Shown: positions 20,181 through 28,460 of the stretch, piece by piece
Position numbering within the stretch: the stretch's first letter is position 1
Layout of the letters: each line of letters starts with the position of its first letter
DNA from: Rhizophagus sp. LPA8_4_AMF
Taxonomy: Eukaryota > Glomeromycota > Glomeromycetes > Glomerales > Glomeraceae
DNA: 28,460 nucleotides
Reading direction: 5' to 3'
Assembly: GCA_021464525.1 (NCBI GenBank)
Contig: JADRCO010000673.1
Coordinates: 1-28,460 of the forward strand
Notes under the pieces: generated by a model
What the model was told of the DNA's origin: nothing
Seen by the model: only the letters and a program-made list of their open reading frames with translations
The model's database searches: none
Made by a program: the position numbers and the translations under genes

Positions 20181-20190
20181 TATATATATA
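20181..20190 (+). promoter_or_regulatory. Candidate TATA box of the membrane-protein gene
   Basis: tatatatata lies 54-63 bp upstream of the ATG at 20244, directly after the repeat-element region. This is a usual fungal distance. It implies that transcription of the gene starts at the edge of the repeat block. Confidence 0.45.
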
Positions 20191-20243
20191 GTATCACACT
20201 GGAAGTTATAAGAAACAACTTTCGTATCTAACCATTAGAGATA

Positions 20244-21041
20244 ATGGCGAAATGGTCATTGAGTTCTGACTTCTCTATTATACAAAATCCTTCTTCAGTA
20301 TGGTCTTATGGCTCAAAGCCTGCCGGCTTTTATGTAACCGGGGCGTTCAACTTATTTACACACTTAGATCCGGAACCATATAACCGTAGTGAAATAGTCG
20401 CCTGGTTTGGAAGTGATACCGTATGGTATACTCACTGGCTGGGTGTTTATTATAACACTAAGCCAACGGATGTTATCCTTAATGAACCTATGTTGTTTAC
20501 TGGTAACAGTGTAGCCATGCATCCTGGCGACGATGGTAGATTCTCTGTCGTGAGATTTACTGCACCGAAAGATGGAAATTATACCATAAACGCAACTTTT
20601 ACACACATCACTGCTGTTTGTGCACAACATTCTGGAGCTTATATAGTATATAATAACCTAATGACGCTTTGGGAAGTAGGTCTAGCCGGTCCAGGAGATT
20701 CGAAATCGTTCAAAACAACTGATAGCGGAATTACTGTAAGAGCAAATGAACCTATCGATTTCATTGTAGGCGTTGGTCTAGATAATATCTTCAGTTGTGA
20801 TATGACTTCTGCTCGTGTAGATATTCATTTATTGGATACATTGGAAAATCAACCAGGATCAAGTCCCACAATTACTAGACCAATTGGATTTGTGCTGGGT
20901 ATTATTATTAGCGCTATTCTGATTTATATCTTTTACCGATGTCGTGTGGATATTATACTAAACCGAGTTCTTGAGAATATACTAAACAGATATCGTGAGA
21001 ATAGACGAAATAATAATGTCGATTATCAGGTTATCAACTAA
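20244..21041 (+). CDS. Bacterial-like beta-rich domain with C-terminal membrane anchor
   Basis: Single-exon protein of 265 residues. The first about 200 residues are rich in aromatic residues and beta-forming segments. They carry DFSIIQNPSSVWSYG near 9-23 and AMHPGDDGRFSVVRFTAP near 91-108, followed by DGNYTINATF. I know similar NPxxVWSYG and HPGxxGxxSVVRxTAP patterns from uncharacterised secreted or surface proteins of bacteria, so a horizontal origin is plausible but not proven here. Residues 214-232 (IGFVLGIIISAILIYIF) form one membrane segment, followed by a 33-residue basic tail with a duplicated ILNR unit. Possible N-glycosylation sites are Asn47, Asn112 and Asn116. There is no N-terminal signal peptide, and an in-frame stop precedes the ATG, so the orientation in the membrane is unclear. 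GC is well above the flanks. Confidence 0.8.
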   Translation: MAKWSLSSDFSIIQNPSSVWSYGSKPAGFYVTGAFNLFTHLDPEPYNRSEIVAWFGSDTVWYTHWLGVYYNTKPTDVILNEPMLFTGNSVAMHPGDDGRFSVVRFTAPKDGNYTINATFTHITAVCAQHSGAYIVYNNLMTLWEVGLAGPGDSKSFKTTDSGITVRANEPIDFIVGVGLDNIFSCDMTSARVDIHLLDTLENQPGSSPTITRPIGFVLGIIISAILIYIFYRCRVDIILNRVLENILNRYRENRRNNNVDYQVIN

Positions 21042-21204
21042 GTGTGAATTGTGAGTTTAAGATGATTTCTTTTAGTTTATTTATTTATTTATTTTTTATG
21101 AAAATCAAGTCAAAATTTTAGTACACATTTTATTAAAAATTGTTTAATTGATCTTTATTATAGCATAATGTAAATTTCCAAATGTATTCATTCATACGGC
21201 TAAA

Positions 21205-21210
21205 AATAAA
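21205..21210 (+). promoter_or_regulatory. Candidate polyadenylation signal
   Basis: AATAAA about 165 bp after the stop of the membrane-protein gene, followed by an A-run at about 21231-21243. It is the first clear AATAAA downstream of the stop. Confidence 0.35.
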
Positions 21211-21675
21211 GTATTATGAGAATTAAAATATAAAAAAAAAAAATTATTTAAATACTAAAGAAACTATATCCCACAATTATCTCTAAATTACATGAAAAAA
21301 ATGTATGATCCTGCGTTTTCGCTTAAGCCTACATTATTCTGATAGTTTGGTACAAGCTATTTACCTCGAAGAAAGTTAATTGACCCCATCATCAATTATT
21401 TGAATGTTCCTGATTGCCTTTTTCAATTATATCATACATCCTGTTTATAAATTATCATTGATATTGCTAATCTTTAAGCTGATCGTGTTGGATTTTAATT
21501 GTGTAAATGTAATCATTTGAGACGAATTGTATTATCTTTGCAACAAACCTAGTATTAGAAAACCATATAAAGTGATCATATGTTATATATTTGCAAATTT
21601 TTCTAAAACCCTGTCCTATTAATAATTGCCAAAGCCGAATTAAAAATATTGAAGCGTAATTTCAAGTGTTAATCT

Positions 21676-22139
21676 TTATTTAAAATACGTGAAAACATAC
21701 GCTAAAAAAATATTACGAAAGATACAGTGACACATATTACATTTGTTGAAAGTGTGCGGCCGCTTTTTACCCCAGAACCCGCTAATCCAATTCTTAGAAT
21801 CATTGTTAACAATTTCTGATGAATGAAGAAATATTTGCTGTGGTTGATAAATATTACGATAATGGGTAAATGAATATTATATTAGACAACAATTAGTATA
21901 TAATGAGACATACAATAAGAGTAAAAATAGAACAATTATACTTCGTAGATATCCGGATTGCATAGTCGGTCTCCAATTTTAAAAGTTCACGAGTATCGCC
22001 TATGATTTTATTTTGTTCTTTCATAATTTCAGATATTCGACCAAAGTTAGTATCTATATCTTCAATTTTCGTAATACCACTATCACAAGTGTTAACTCTT
22101 ATTCTTTGTATAAGCTTTTTATATTCTTCATTTTCAATT
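21676..22139 (-). CDS. Two-exon gene fragment, coiled-coil-like, unknown
   Basis: On the minus strand, exon A (22139-21914) encodes about 75 residues such as ENEEYKKLIQRIRVN and ISEIMKEQNKIIGDTRELLK, a likely coiled coil. It is followed by an intron at 21913-21838 with donor GTATGT, a TACTAATT branch site at 21891-21898 and acceptor CAACCACAG. Exon B (21837-21676) continues in the same frame for 53 residues (EIVNNDSKNWISGFWGKKRP, then a Cys/aromatic tail) to TAA at 21676-21678. The 76-bp intron is of normal fungal size and keeps the frame. Exon A is itself preceded by another TACTAAT (about 22180-22186) and an AG, so an upstream exon is expected, but I could not place it. A start codon is therefore missing from my model. 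No family is recognised. Confidence 0.5.
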
Positions 22140-22700
22140 CTTTAAACGTTTATTAACGATTGAGGTATTTCACTCCAAAATTAGTAAAATTTCACAGTAA
22201 CTATCAGCGATAATAGACGTTAAAAAATATAACTTTTTACTCAAAATTTTTAATATAAGTTTGCGTATCAGGATAAATAAAGGTAAAAATCCATAAACAA
22301 TTATCAGACTATCAGTTATAATAAGCAAGTTTAGTTTTGAGAAAAAAAAGGTTTGCAAGAGTTCTGTACGTGTGAAAAAATGATTCAATGGTATTGTATT
22401 AATTAATGTTACGTAATTTTTGGTAGCACGATTGACTAATGTGGCTTTGTGATATACACCCCATGTGAAATCAAGGTTTTATACTTTTATACGCACCAAC
22501 GAAAATGTAATTTGAATAAACGAAAATTTAGTACCTTGTTGTATAAATAAGTTATAAAAACTAAATCATCTGCCATTACAAAGGATTATTAGGATTATTG
22601 TAATTAATTTCTTTATGTTTGTTCATTGTTTCTGAATTCAGTTTTTTGTACAATAATTAATGATAGTACAGATGCAGGAGAAATTTCGCAATAAGGACGG

Positions 22701-22880
22701 CTAAATAAATTTCCCGAAACACATTCTTTGTATTACCCTAAGATTCGCAGAGTACCGAATAAGTGATTTATCCGGTATCACGTGATCTACAATACCGTGA
22801 ACAAAATTCCGAATATTTTGATTGATTTCAAGAATTTCGGTGTACCAATTTCGCTGCATTTGAAGATGGTTATTGAACAT
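22701..22880 (-). CDS. Small open frame, possible upstream exon
   Basis: From the ATG at 22880 the frame encodes 59 residues: MFNNHLQMQRNWYTEILEIN, then a helical stretch with NIRNFVHGIVDHV, then ANLRVIQRMCFGKFI. It has mixed polar and hydrophobic character, unlike the random AT-rich frames around it. A GTAATA donor-like word follows LR, which would shorten the coding part. It lies 560 bp upstream of the two-exon fragment on the same strand and could be its first exon. However, the phase of that donor does not match the acceptor I placed at 22140. I recognise no domain. Confidence 0.3.
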   Translation of the reverse strand: MFNNHLQMQRNWYTEILEINQNIRNFVHGIVDHVIPDKSLIRYSANLRVIQRMCFGKFI

Positions 22881-22889
22881 GTTCAATTA

Positions 22890-25790
22890 GAAATTTTTGT
22901 TTAAGGCCAAAAATTTTTAAGAAAATTTATTAGCTAATTAATTATACGAGAAAATGCGAGCACATAACAAATACATTTTTTTTTTAAAAAAAAAAAATTT
23001 TATTTACGTCTCAAACTAATATTTTAATATCTTGGAATAATTAATAATAGAATAATTTTAGAAATATTGTAAAATCAAAAACTATTAATTACTACGAGCA
23101 ATAACGAACATATTTGAGTTATTTTCGGAATAAAAACTAGAAAAATGATCATTTATCGGAGTTATTATAAGGTATTGGTAGTGTATTTATATGAATTAGC
23201 TGGTCTTAAATCTTAATATTATTTACTACAATATTACAATATTACAAAGATAGCAAATAAATTTATACTAATTGGAAGAAGAACATTTGTGAGAAATCCT
23301 TGAAAAAAAGACCTTAAGAAAGAATAAATTTTATTACCCGCAAATATAAAATATTGTCCTGGAAATTATTCGAAAAATACGAATACTATAGCAATTTGGT
23401 GTTAGATTTTAAGTGATTGGATATTAACGATGTAGATATCGTGTATATCATGCCGACATTATGTTTGATAATTTTGTCAACACGATATACAGTATATGAC
23501 GTATAGTACGAAAATTTTTATTTAGAATGAAGTGATAGTTTGTTTTATATAAAATCGCTCCATTTTTTATATTGGAAAGTGTTTTTTTTTTCTAAAATGT
23601 TTTTAATTGGGATTTTTCACTTTTTTTTACGGTTCTATTTATAATGTAGAAAAAAATGTTATTTTAATTGCTTGTTTGCCATGTTTAGGAATTGAATATT
23701 TCAAATTTAAGGAAACAAGTTTGAGAGGAAAAACAAATAATTCGAATGCATAATAATAAAATACCACAATTAAAATTTATGTTATATTTGTCACCCGAAT
23801 ACGGAAACAATTAAAATAAAACTCTTGTACTTTTAATTCTTCTCAAAACGATTACAGTTCCAGTTACACACAGATCACCCGCTGAGCCTTAATGTAGATC
23901 AACATAATGATTTTTTATAATTTTTTTAAAAAAAATATAATAAAAATACAATTTATAAAAAATGTATGTTCCCGTTTATGTAGATATTTCAAAAATTTTG
24001 ATGCTCTTTCGTACATGAATTATTATATTAATAAGCGGAGGGGAGAAAACCAAAATTTTTTTTCTGTTCCAAGACGATAAAAAAAATAACAATAGATTTC
24101 CTTATTAAGAACATCTGAAACATATTGTATTTCCATACCTGGAAACAAAACATTGATAAGAGTTAAATGATTATTTCATGAACAATTCTAAAAATTCTAC
24201 CTACATTTTCTATTCCTAATATAGTTAATAAATAAGGCTGACAGTATAAACGATTTTTCTTTTGTGTAATGTAATTAAAAAATTTTTTGGGGCAAAGACA
24301 TTACCTGATTTCATATTTTAAAGTTCAGAGTAACAGCAGTGGACGGGGTAATTTATTTCGCATAATGATAGTAATTATTATTCATACGATAACCTATTTA
24401 AAAGTTATAATAATTACTGTCATCATTGAGTAACATTAGTCGGATTCGCTAATGATCATATTATTGATATTATTGGATCTTTTCCAAAACAAACATAAAA
24501 AAAATTAGAATTTAACAAATTGGGTTAATCATTTGATAAAAAAGATAAACCAATATTGGACTGTCATTCAAAAGCAACAATGAAACTATTTATAAAAATT
24601 GTTATCACTAAAATCAATTTTTGGAGGCTATTATGGTGAGAAAAACTTTAAATAATTTAGGGGTTAAAATAATTCTGGGGTTTTTTTAATTCGTTATTCA
24701 TTTTTTTTATAGTTTAATTAATTGTTAAAATACTACAATTAAGAATTGTTTAAAAAAGGGAATTTGTGGCATTTACATGTAATGTGCATTATCATAAATG
24801 GTAAATCCTTGAAAGTCGTTCCGATCTCCGATTATCTGTTTAGCGTTTATCGTTTCCCAAATGAATTAATCCATTTTTAATCTTTGTAACGTGCCATATT
24901 TCACAAACAATACGCCTGTATATATATCTAAAATAAAAAATTTCAAATTCCGTGAGGAATTAATCTCCTTATCTCACTCATTAAACTGCAAAAATATTAT
25001 TTTACATATGTTGGCGCAGTATGTGATTATACAGAAATTATTATATAAATTTATATAATGGGTACAATATCATTTGTATTATTCCGAAAATGTTGTATAT
25101 TAAATTTTGGAGCTTGTTTTTACAAGAATTTATGGAGAAGTGTAGAAATGTTGACAAGTGTAGAAATGATTGGTTCAAAATCTTTTCAATTTATTAAACA
25201 GTAATACGTTTATATGTTACATAAATTTTCTTTTTTATTATTCTCTAATTTGTTTAAAACAATCAACTTCGGTTTTTCCTTCTTTCCTTTTTTTACAAAC
25301 TGAATATTTTTATTTTATTCGCGATATATGTTCGATATCACAAAATTCGCAATTTTTGAATTAATGTGATGATTATCCTATACTTATGCCTAAATGTCCC
25401 CACACCGAATTTTAATTATGATGATGATTGACGTTATTATGAGTATTGTAATTTTTTTTTTTTTTTTTATTTATTTTTTCGTTCAAATAATAATAAACAA
25501 AGTAAACTTAAAATTTTATTTTATAATATATATAGGTATATCTATTATACAGTATAAAAAAAAAAAATTTTTTTTTTTACTTTCTTAAAAACAAATATGA
25601 ATTATAACAGATAAGTAATATTCAATCTTTTCATTAGCTCTTTAATAATCAATCGGATACAATTTTATCTTAACTCCGAAATTCAATATATAAACAATGT
25701 ACACACTTTTGAGAAAAAAAAAAAAAATTCCGAATTATATATTTTTTTTCTTCCTTTTTTACAAATAAACCAATTAATACCAATTTTATT
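22890..25790. other. Long AT-rich intergenic stretch
   Basis: I find no supportable gene. Items seen: a T-run/A-run palindrome near 22976-22998, and an inverted pair atatcgtgt/acacgatat at 23436-23444 and 23480-23488. The 24365-24423 hairpin is listed separately. T-runs occur near 25450-25465. Open frames at 25170-25364 and 25394-25588 are low-complexity. Confidence 0.5.
24365..24423. repeat. Hairpin with 17-bp arms
   Basis: atgatagtaattattat at 24365-24381 pairs with ataataattactgtcat at 24407-24423 with one mismatch, around a 25-base loop. It could be a small foldback relic; a function is not evident. Confidence 0.5.
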
Positions 25791-25795
25791 TATTA

Positions 25796-25807
25796 TTTTT
25801 TTTTTTT
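25796..25807 (+). promoter_or_regulatory. T-run just upstream of the SWIRM gene start
   Basis: Twelve T lie 9 bases before the ATG at 25817, and other T/A runs cover 25720-25760. Poly(dA:dT) tracts of this kind commonly exclude nucleosomes at fungal promoters, but here the run would be in the leader or at the transcription start. Confidence 0.3.
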
Positions 25808-25816
25808 ATCGAAAAA

Positions 25817-26875
25817 ATGTCTTCAAATTCATTAATGCAAGTTCCTACTGCTACCAAAGACGTCGAATCTTTTACGCAACCTCCTTCACCACGGTCATCA
25901 ACTAATAGCAAAAATGAACTTGAACATGTCAAGATTCCTTCACATAAATCAAAATACAGAATGAGAATTTGCGATGCACCACCAGAAATATTAGAAATGA
26001 TTAAACAATCAGATATTCAAACTTTACAAAATAAATCCGGTGTTTCTAATGTCACTGTAAAGAACGTTTCAACAAAAAATAACTTGAATTTTCATAAAAT
26101 TATTTCTTATTATGGCGGATATAGAAAAAATCCTTACCAAAAGAAAGTTCCTTCTGAGATCTCCTATATCTATACACCACCTAAAGAAGTTCCAAAAGAT
26201 TTATTTCGAAAAAATGATTCACCAATGTCATTCTCAAAATCATCATCAAAATCATCATCAGGTTCGTCTGGCACAAAAAATATATCATATGCTCCAATTC
26301 CACAGAATCGTACAGACAAAACTAAAACAAAGATGACATCTAAAAAAGAAGCAAAAAGGTCCAAAATTAAAGCGAAGACAAAACAAACAAATTCAAAATA
26401 TCCAATTATATATAAAAAAAGAGGTAAAGGTAATAGTTTTTATAGAGCTTTAACGAATAGTGGTATAACTCCTACGGTTATGGCAGGAGAGGCCAAACCA
26501 ACTCGTATACTAATTCCTCCTCCTATGAGAATCGAAGATTTAATGAAGAAAATTGCACAATTAAACCTTGATTGTGATATACTTGAACGTATTATTCCAA
26601 ACATCACTTGGAAAGGAAACCCTTTATTTATAGGAAATTTAATTCACTACAATTTATTACATCCAAAAGAAGCTCTTGTAGTTTCAACTTTACGTCTCAC
26701 GCCTCTTCAATATTTAACAGCTAAATTTGTTTTAATTTCATCCGCAAGAGGTTATTTGCAACGATCATTCCCATTTCGTAAGAGTGATGCACAAAGACAT
26801 CTTCCAATAGATGTCAATAAATCTAGCAAATTATGGGAATGGTTTACACAAACTGGGTGGATGAAAACTATTTAA
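25817..26875 (+). CDS. SWIRM-domain protein, Fun19/Laf type
   Basis: Intact single-exon gene of 352 residues. The first about 230 residues are Ser/Pro/Lys-rich and probably disordered, with a Ser run near 138-151 (SKSSSKSSSGSSG) and a basic, NLS-like stretch near 168-203. The C-terminal about 115 residues form a SWIRM domain: NPLFIGNLIHYNLLHPKEAL near 268-287, STLRLTPLQYLTAKF near 290-304, FRKSDAQRHLPIDVNKSSKL near 320-339, and the closing WFTQTGWM. The last blocks match the fungal Fun19-type SWIRM family. In yeasts its members are nuclear, and fission-yeast Laf1/Laf2 associate with a histone deacetylase complex; that link is family knowledge only. SWIRM folds bind DNA or histone tails. The likely role is a chromatin-associated regulator. 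The ATG at 25817 is the first in frame after a T-rich leader. Confidence 0.88.
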   Translation: MSSNSLMQVPTATKDVESFTQPPSPRSSTNSKNELEHVKIPSHKSKYRMRICDAPPEILEMIKQSDIQTLQNKSGVSNVTVKNVSTKNNLNFHKIISYYGGYRKNPYQKKVPSEISYIYTPPKEVPKDLFRKNDSPMSFSKSSSKSSSGSSGTKNISYAPIPQNRTDKTKTKMTSKKEAKRSKIKAKTKQTNSKYPIIYKKRGKGNSFYRALTNSGITPTVMAGEAKPTRILIPPPMRIEDLMKKIAQLNLDCDILERIIPNITWKGNPLFIGNLIHYNLLHPKEALVVSTLRLTPLQYLTAKFVLISSARGYLQRSFPFRKSDAQRHLPIDVNKSSKLWEWFTQTGWMKTI

Positions 26876-27798
26876 ATTTAATGAAAATATTCAGTTTATT
26901 ATGAAGTTTTATTTTGAATTCAATTATATTTATTTCTTTTTTTTTCTTTTTGAATTTATTTAATCAGAGCGTAAGAAATTTTTACAACTTAGTACCTGAA
27001 TCATAGGTTAAATCTTTAAATTTTATTAAAAATTACGTTACATATATTTTTATTGAAAAATAGTTAGAGAAAAAGATGGTAGATAATTCTTTTATGATAA
27101 TATTTTTTTGATAATATGAATTTAATAAAATTTTTTTATACATATAAATTATTTGATCTGATTCGTATTTGCAGATAAAATTATGATTAAAAAAAAAATT
27201 TCAGCATGAAATTAATCTTAGTATAAAAATTTTATATAATTTTTTGATTAATAATATTATTGTTAAGTGAGATATTGTAATAAAAAAATTTTATATTTGT
27301 ATTATCTTTTTATATTTATTATTATATTTATAATTTTAAAATTTTTGGTATAACACGAAATTATTCTATTATATTAAAAATTAGGTAATAACTATGATTA
27401 ACCACCGGTTATTATAACCGTGTAATAAAATTTAAAATTTCAAAATTAAATTTTACAAAATTTTGAGATTTACGTAAATTAGTCATGTGACAATTGTGAT
27501 ATGATTACGTAACGTATTTTTAGACTATTACTAATTGATTAATCAAGCTTTTACGCCTTTCTCACGCTCTTTCTCTTTCGTTTACCTCATTTTTTTCACT
27601 TCTGTCGTTTGTTTTATTTACATCTTTTATTTCGTTTACCACATTTATTCCATTTACTCATTTATTTAATTGATTTATATATTTCATTTATCCTTGTAAA
27701 ATTGCATGAAAAAGAACGTATGATACACTTTTATTCGCTCATTTTATTCATTTTTTATTTTAATATCGCTACTGTTCTTTGATATCATAATTTCAATA
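26876..27798. other. AT-rich intergenic DNA with pyrimidine-rich repeats
   Basis: There is no gene. A perfect short palindrome, cggttattataaccg, lies at 27406-27420. The part from about 27545 to 27700 is pyrimidine-rich on the plus strand, with loosely repeated catttatt/catttact words. It lies just upstream of the FAR1-type relic and may be its old promoter. Confidence 0.45.
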
Positions 27799-28389
27799 TG
27801 GCTGAATTTGATCAGGAATCTGCTGATATAAGTATGTTTCTTATTTGCTTGTTTTAGGGAGTTTGTTTTGTTTTTAGATTAGGTCAGGGTTAATTAGAGT
27901 TAGGGTTAGGGTTAGGGTTAGGGTTAGTTAGGTTAGGGTTTAGGAATAACTATCAATCATTATACCAACTGAAAGATTTATTTACTTACACACACATAAT
28001 ATTTCTTAGGCTTTCTTTATAATATAGTTCTGGCGATGATAATTATGAAGATTATGAAAGTGGATCAGAAAATGGAAATGAGGAACGGATGTTACAAATT
28101 GGTAAAGAATTTGACACATGGGAGGAAGCTAATAGATTTTTTGATGGATATGCACTATCAAAAGGTTTTGCTATAAGAAAATGCCGAGGAGATTATATTA
28201 CTTTAGAGGATGGTTCACAATGTCTTGTTAGAAGAACTTATTCATGTACTTTTTTGGCAGTTACAAACCAAATAAAGTAACTGATATATCAAGGCAGTGT
28301 CAACGTACTTCAAATTCAATTGGATGTCCCTGAAAAGCTAGTTTAAATTGGCCTAAAACGTCTCCTTTAATTCATTTAACTTCGTATTA
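27799..28389 (+). pseudogene. Broken FAR1-type DNA-binding gene
   Basis: A first exon begins with ATG at 27799 (MAEFDQESADI), followed by a probable intron (GTATGT at 27834, TTATAATATAG before 28028). Exon 2 gives SGDDNYEDYESGSENGNEER, then a FAR1-like module: EFDTWEEANRFFDGYALSKG, FAIRKCRGDYITLEDG and VRRTYSC. FAR1 domains are DNA-binding modules derived from MULE transposases. After TYSCTF a one-base loss shifts the frame. Similarity continues as YKPNKVTDISRQC and SIGCP, then hits TGA where Trp of a CPWK-like motif would be expected, then ASLNWPKTSPLIHLTS before a transposon end interrupts the gene at 28390. The best splice pair also leaves the frame off by one, unless a weak GTTTCT donor is used. 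I regard the gene as dead. Confidence 0.72.
27876..27944 (+). repeat. Interstitial telomere-like tract
   Basis: Four perfect TTAGGG units run from 27900 to 27923, flanked on both sides by degenerate copies (ttagg, ttag, tttagg, cagggttaattag). TTAGGG is the telomere repeat of most filamentous fungi. Here it sits inside the probable intron of the FAR1-type relic, not at a chromosome end within the window. Confidence 0.85.
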
Positions 28390-28460
28390 CAGTTGACCTC
28401 CTTTGTAATCACACCCCTTGGGACCAGCAAATGGAGTGATTATAAAGAGGTGTGCTTATA
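28390..28460. mobile_element. Left end of a pogo/Tigger-like DNA transposon (cut by window)
   Basis: After a TA dinucleotide (28388-28389) the sequence cagttgacctcc begins, followed by cccttgggacc. This layout is typical of pogo/Tigger (Tc1/mariner superfamily) terminal repeats, which insert at TA. The subterminal block 28397-28412 (cctcctttgtaatcac) is repeated in inverted form at 28436-28450 (gtgattataaagagg). Only 71 bases are visible, so neither the transposase nor the right end can be judged. It interrupts the FAR1-type relic. Confidence 0.65.

Noticed and set aside
22170-22388. 72-residue hydrophobic minus-strand frame between the two possible exons
   Set aside because: It begins at TTG, has no ATG, and its phase does not connect with the splice acceptor at 22140.
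23436-23488. Inverted words atatcgtgt and acacgatat
   Set aside because: Only 9 bp each in AT-rich DNA with no matching flanks or duplication; too weak for an element call.
25394-25588. 64-residue Ile/Phe-rich frame
   Set aside because: It is a translation of T-runs and ATT repeats; there is no coding character.
1-28460. tRNA, 5S rRNA, CRISPR arrays, bacterial promoters or operons
   Set aside because: I looked for B-box-like GGTTCGA words, cloverleaf stems and regularly spaced repeats and found none that hold up; all gene features are eukaryotic.

Overview
The window looks like nuclear DNA of an arbuscular mycorrhizal fungus close to Rhizophagus (Glomeromycotina). This is inference from content, not from a database match. 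The non-coding DNA is extremely AT-rich with long homopolymer runs. Genes are sparse, intron-poor islands of higher GC. Two genes encode MATA-HMG-like HMG-box proteins, a family known to be expanded in Rhizophagus. There are also a fungal Fun19-type SWIRM protein, a FAR1/MULE-type relic, a non-LTR retrotransposon remnant with RNase H, and TTAGGG telomere-type repeats. I found no tRNA, rRNA, CRISPR array or bacterial operon.

Layout. 1-3900: a diverged direct duplication of about 1.0-1.3 kb. Its left copy carries a decayed HMG-box gene (1052-1320) and its right copy an intact one (3331-3900). 3900-9430: mostly non-coding, with a 100-bp foldback element (4289-4388), a GC-richer transposon-like relic (4860-5600), a 45-63-bp minisatellite followed by a perfect 14-bp hairpin (7804-8020), and a minus-strand coding relic (8240-8605). 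9690-10810: a minus-strand series of short exon-like blocks separated by intron-like spacers. 10930-11150: a 221-bp non-autonomous DNA element with 31-bp terminal inverted repeats and a perfect 10-bp target-site duplication. 12940-13675: a Gln/Pro-rich relic and an 83-codon open frame without ATG. 14935-15783 (minus): a divergent HMG-box protein with a long Gln/Pro-rich tail. 17476-19003: a broken LINE-type retrotransposon end with RNase H. 19510-20160: a repeat region with two 192-bp tandem units. It ends just before 20244-21041, which encodes a bacterial-looking beta-rich domain joined to a C-terminal membrane anchor. 21676-22139 (minus): two coding exons joined by a canonical 76-bp intron. 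25817-26875: an intact SWIRM protein. 27799-28389: a broken FAR1-type gene with a telomere-like tract in its intron, interrupted at 28390 by the end of a pogo/Tigger-like transposon that runs off the window.

Four intact single-exon genes are well supported: 3331, 14935, 20244 and 25817. Three encode likely nuclear DNA or chromatin factors and the fourth a membrane protein. They do not form an operon or an obvious common pathway. The rest records transposon activity, local duplication and gene decay. The most interesting items are the HMG gene/pseudogene duplication, the exon-like array, the young MULE-like element with its duplicated target site, the possible horizontally acquired membrane protein, and the telomere-tract plus pogo insertion in the FAR1 relic.
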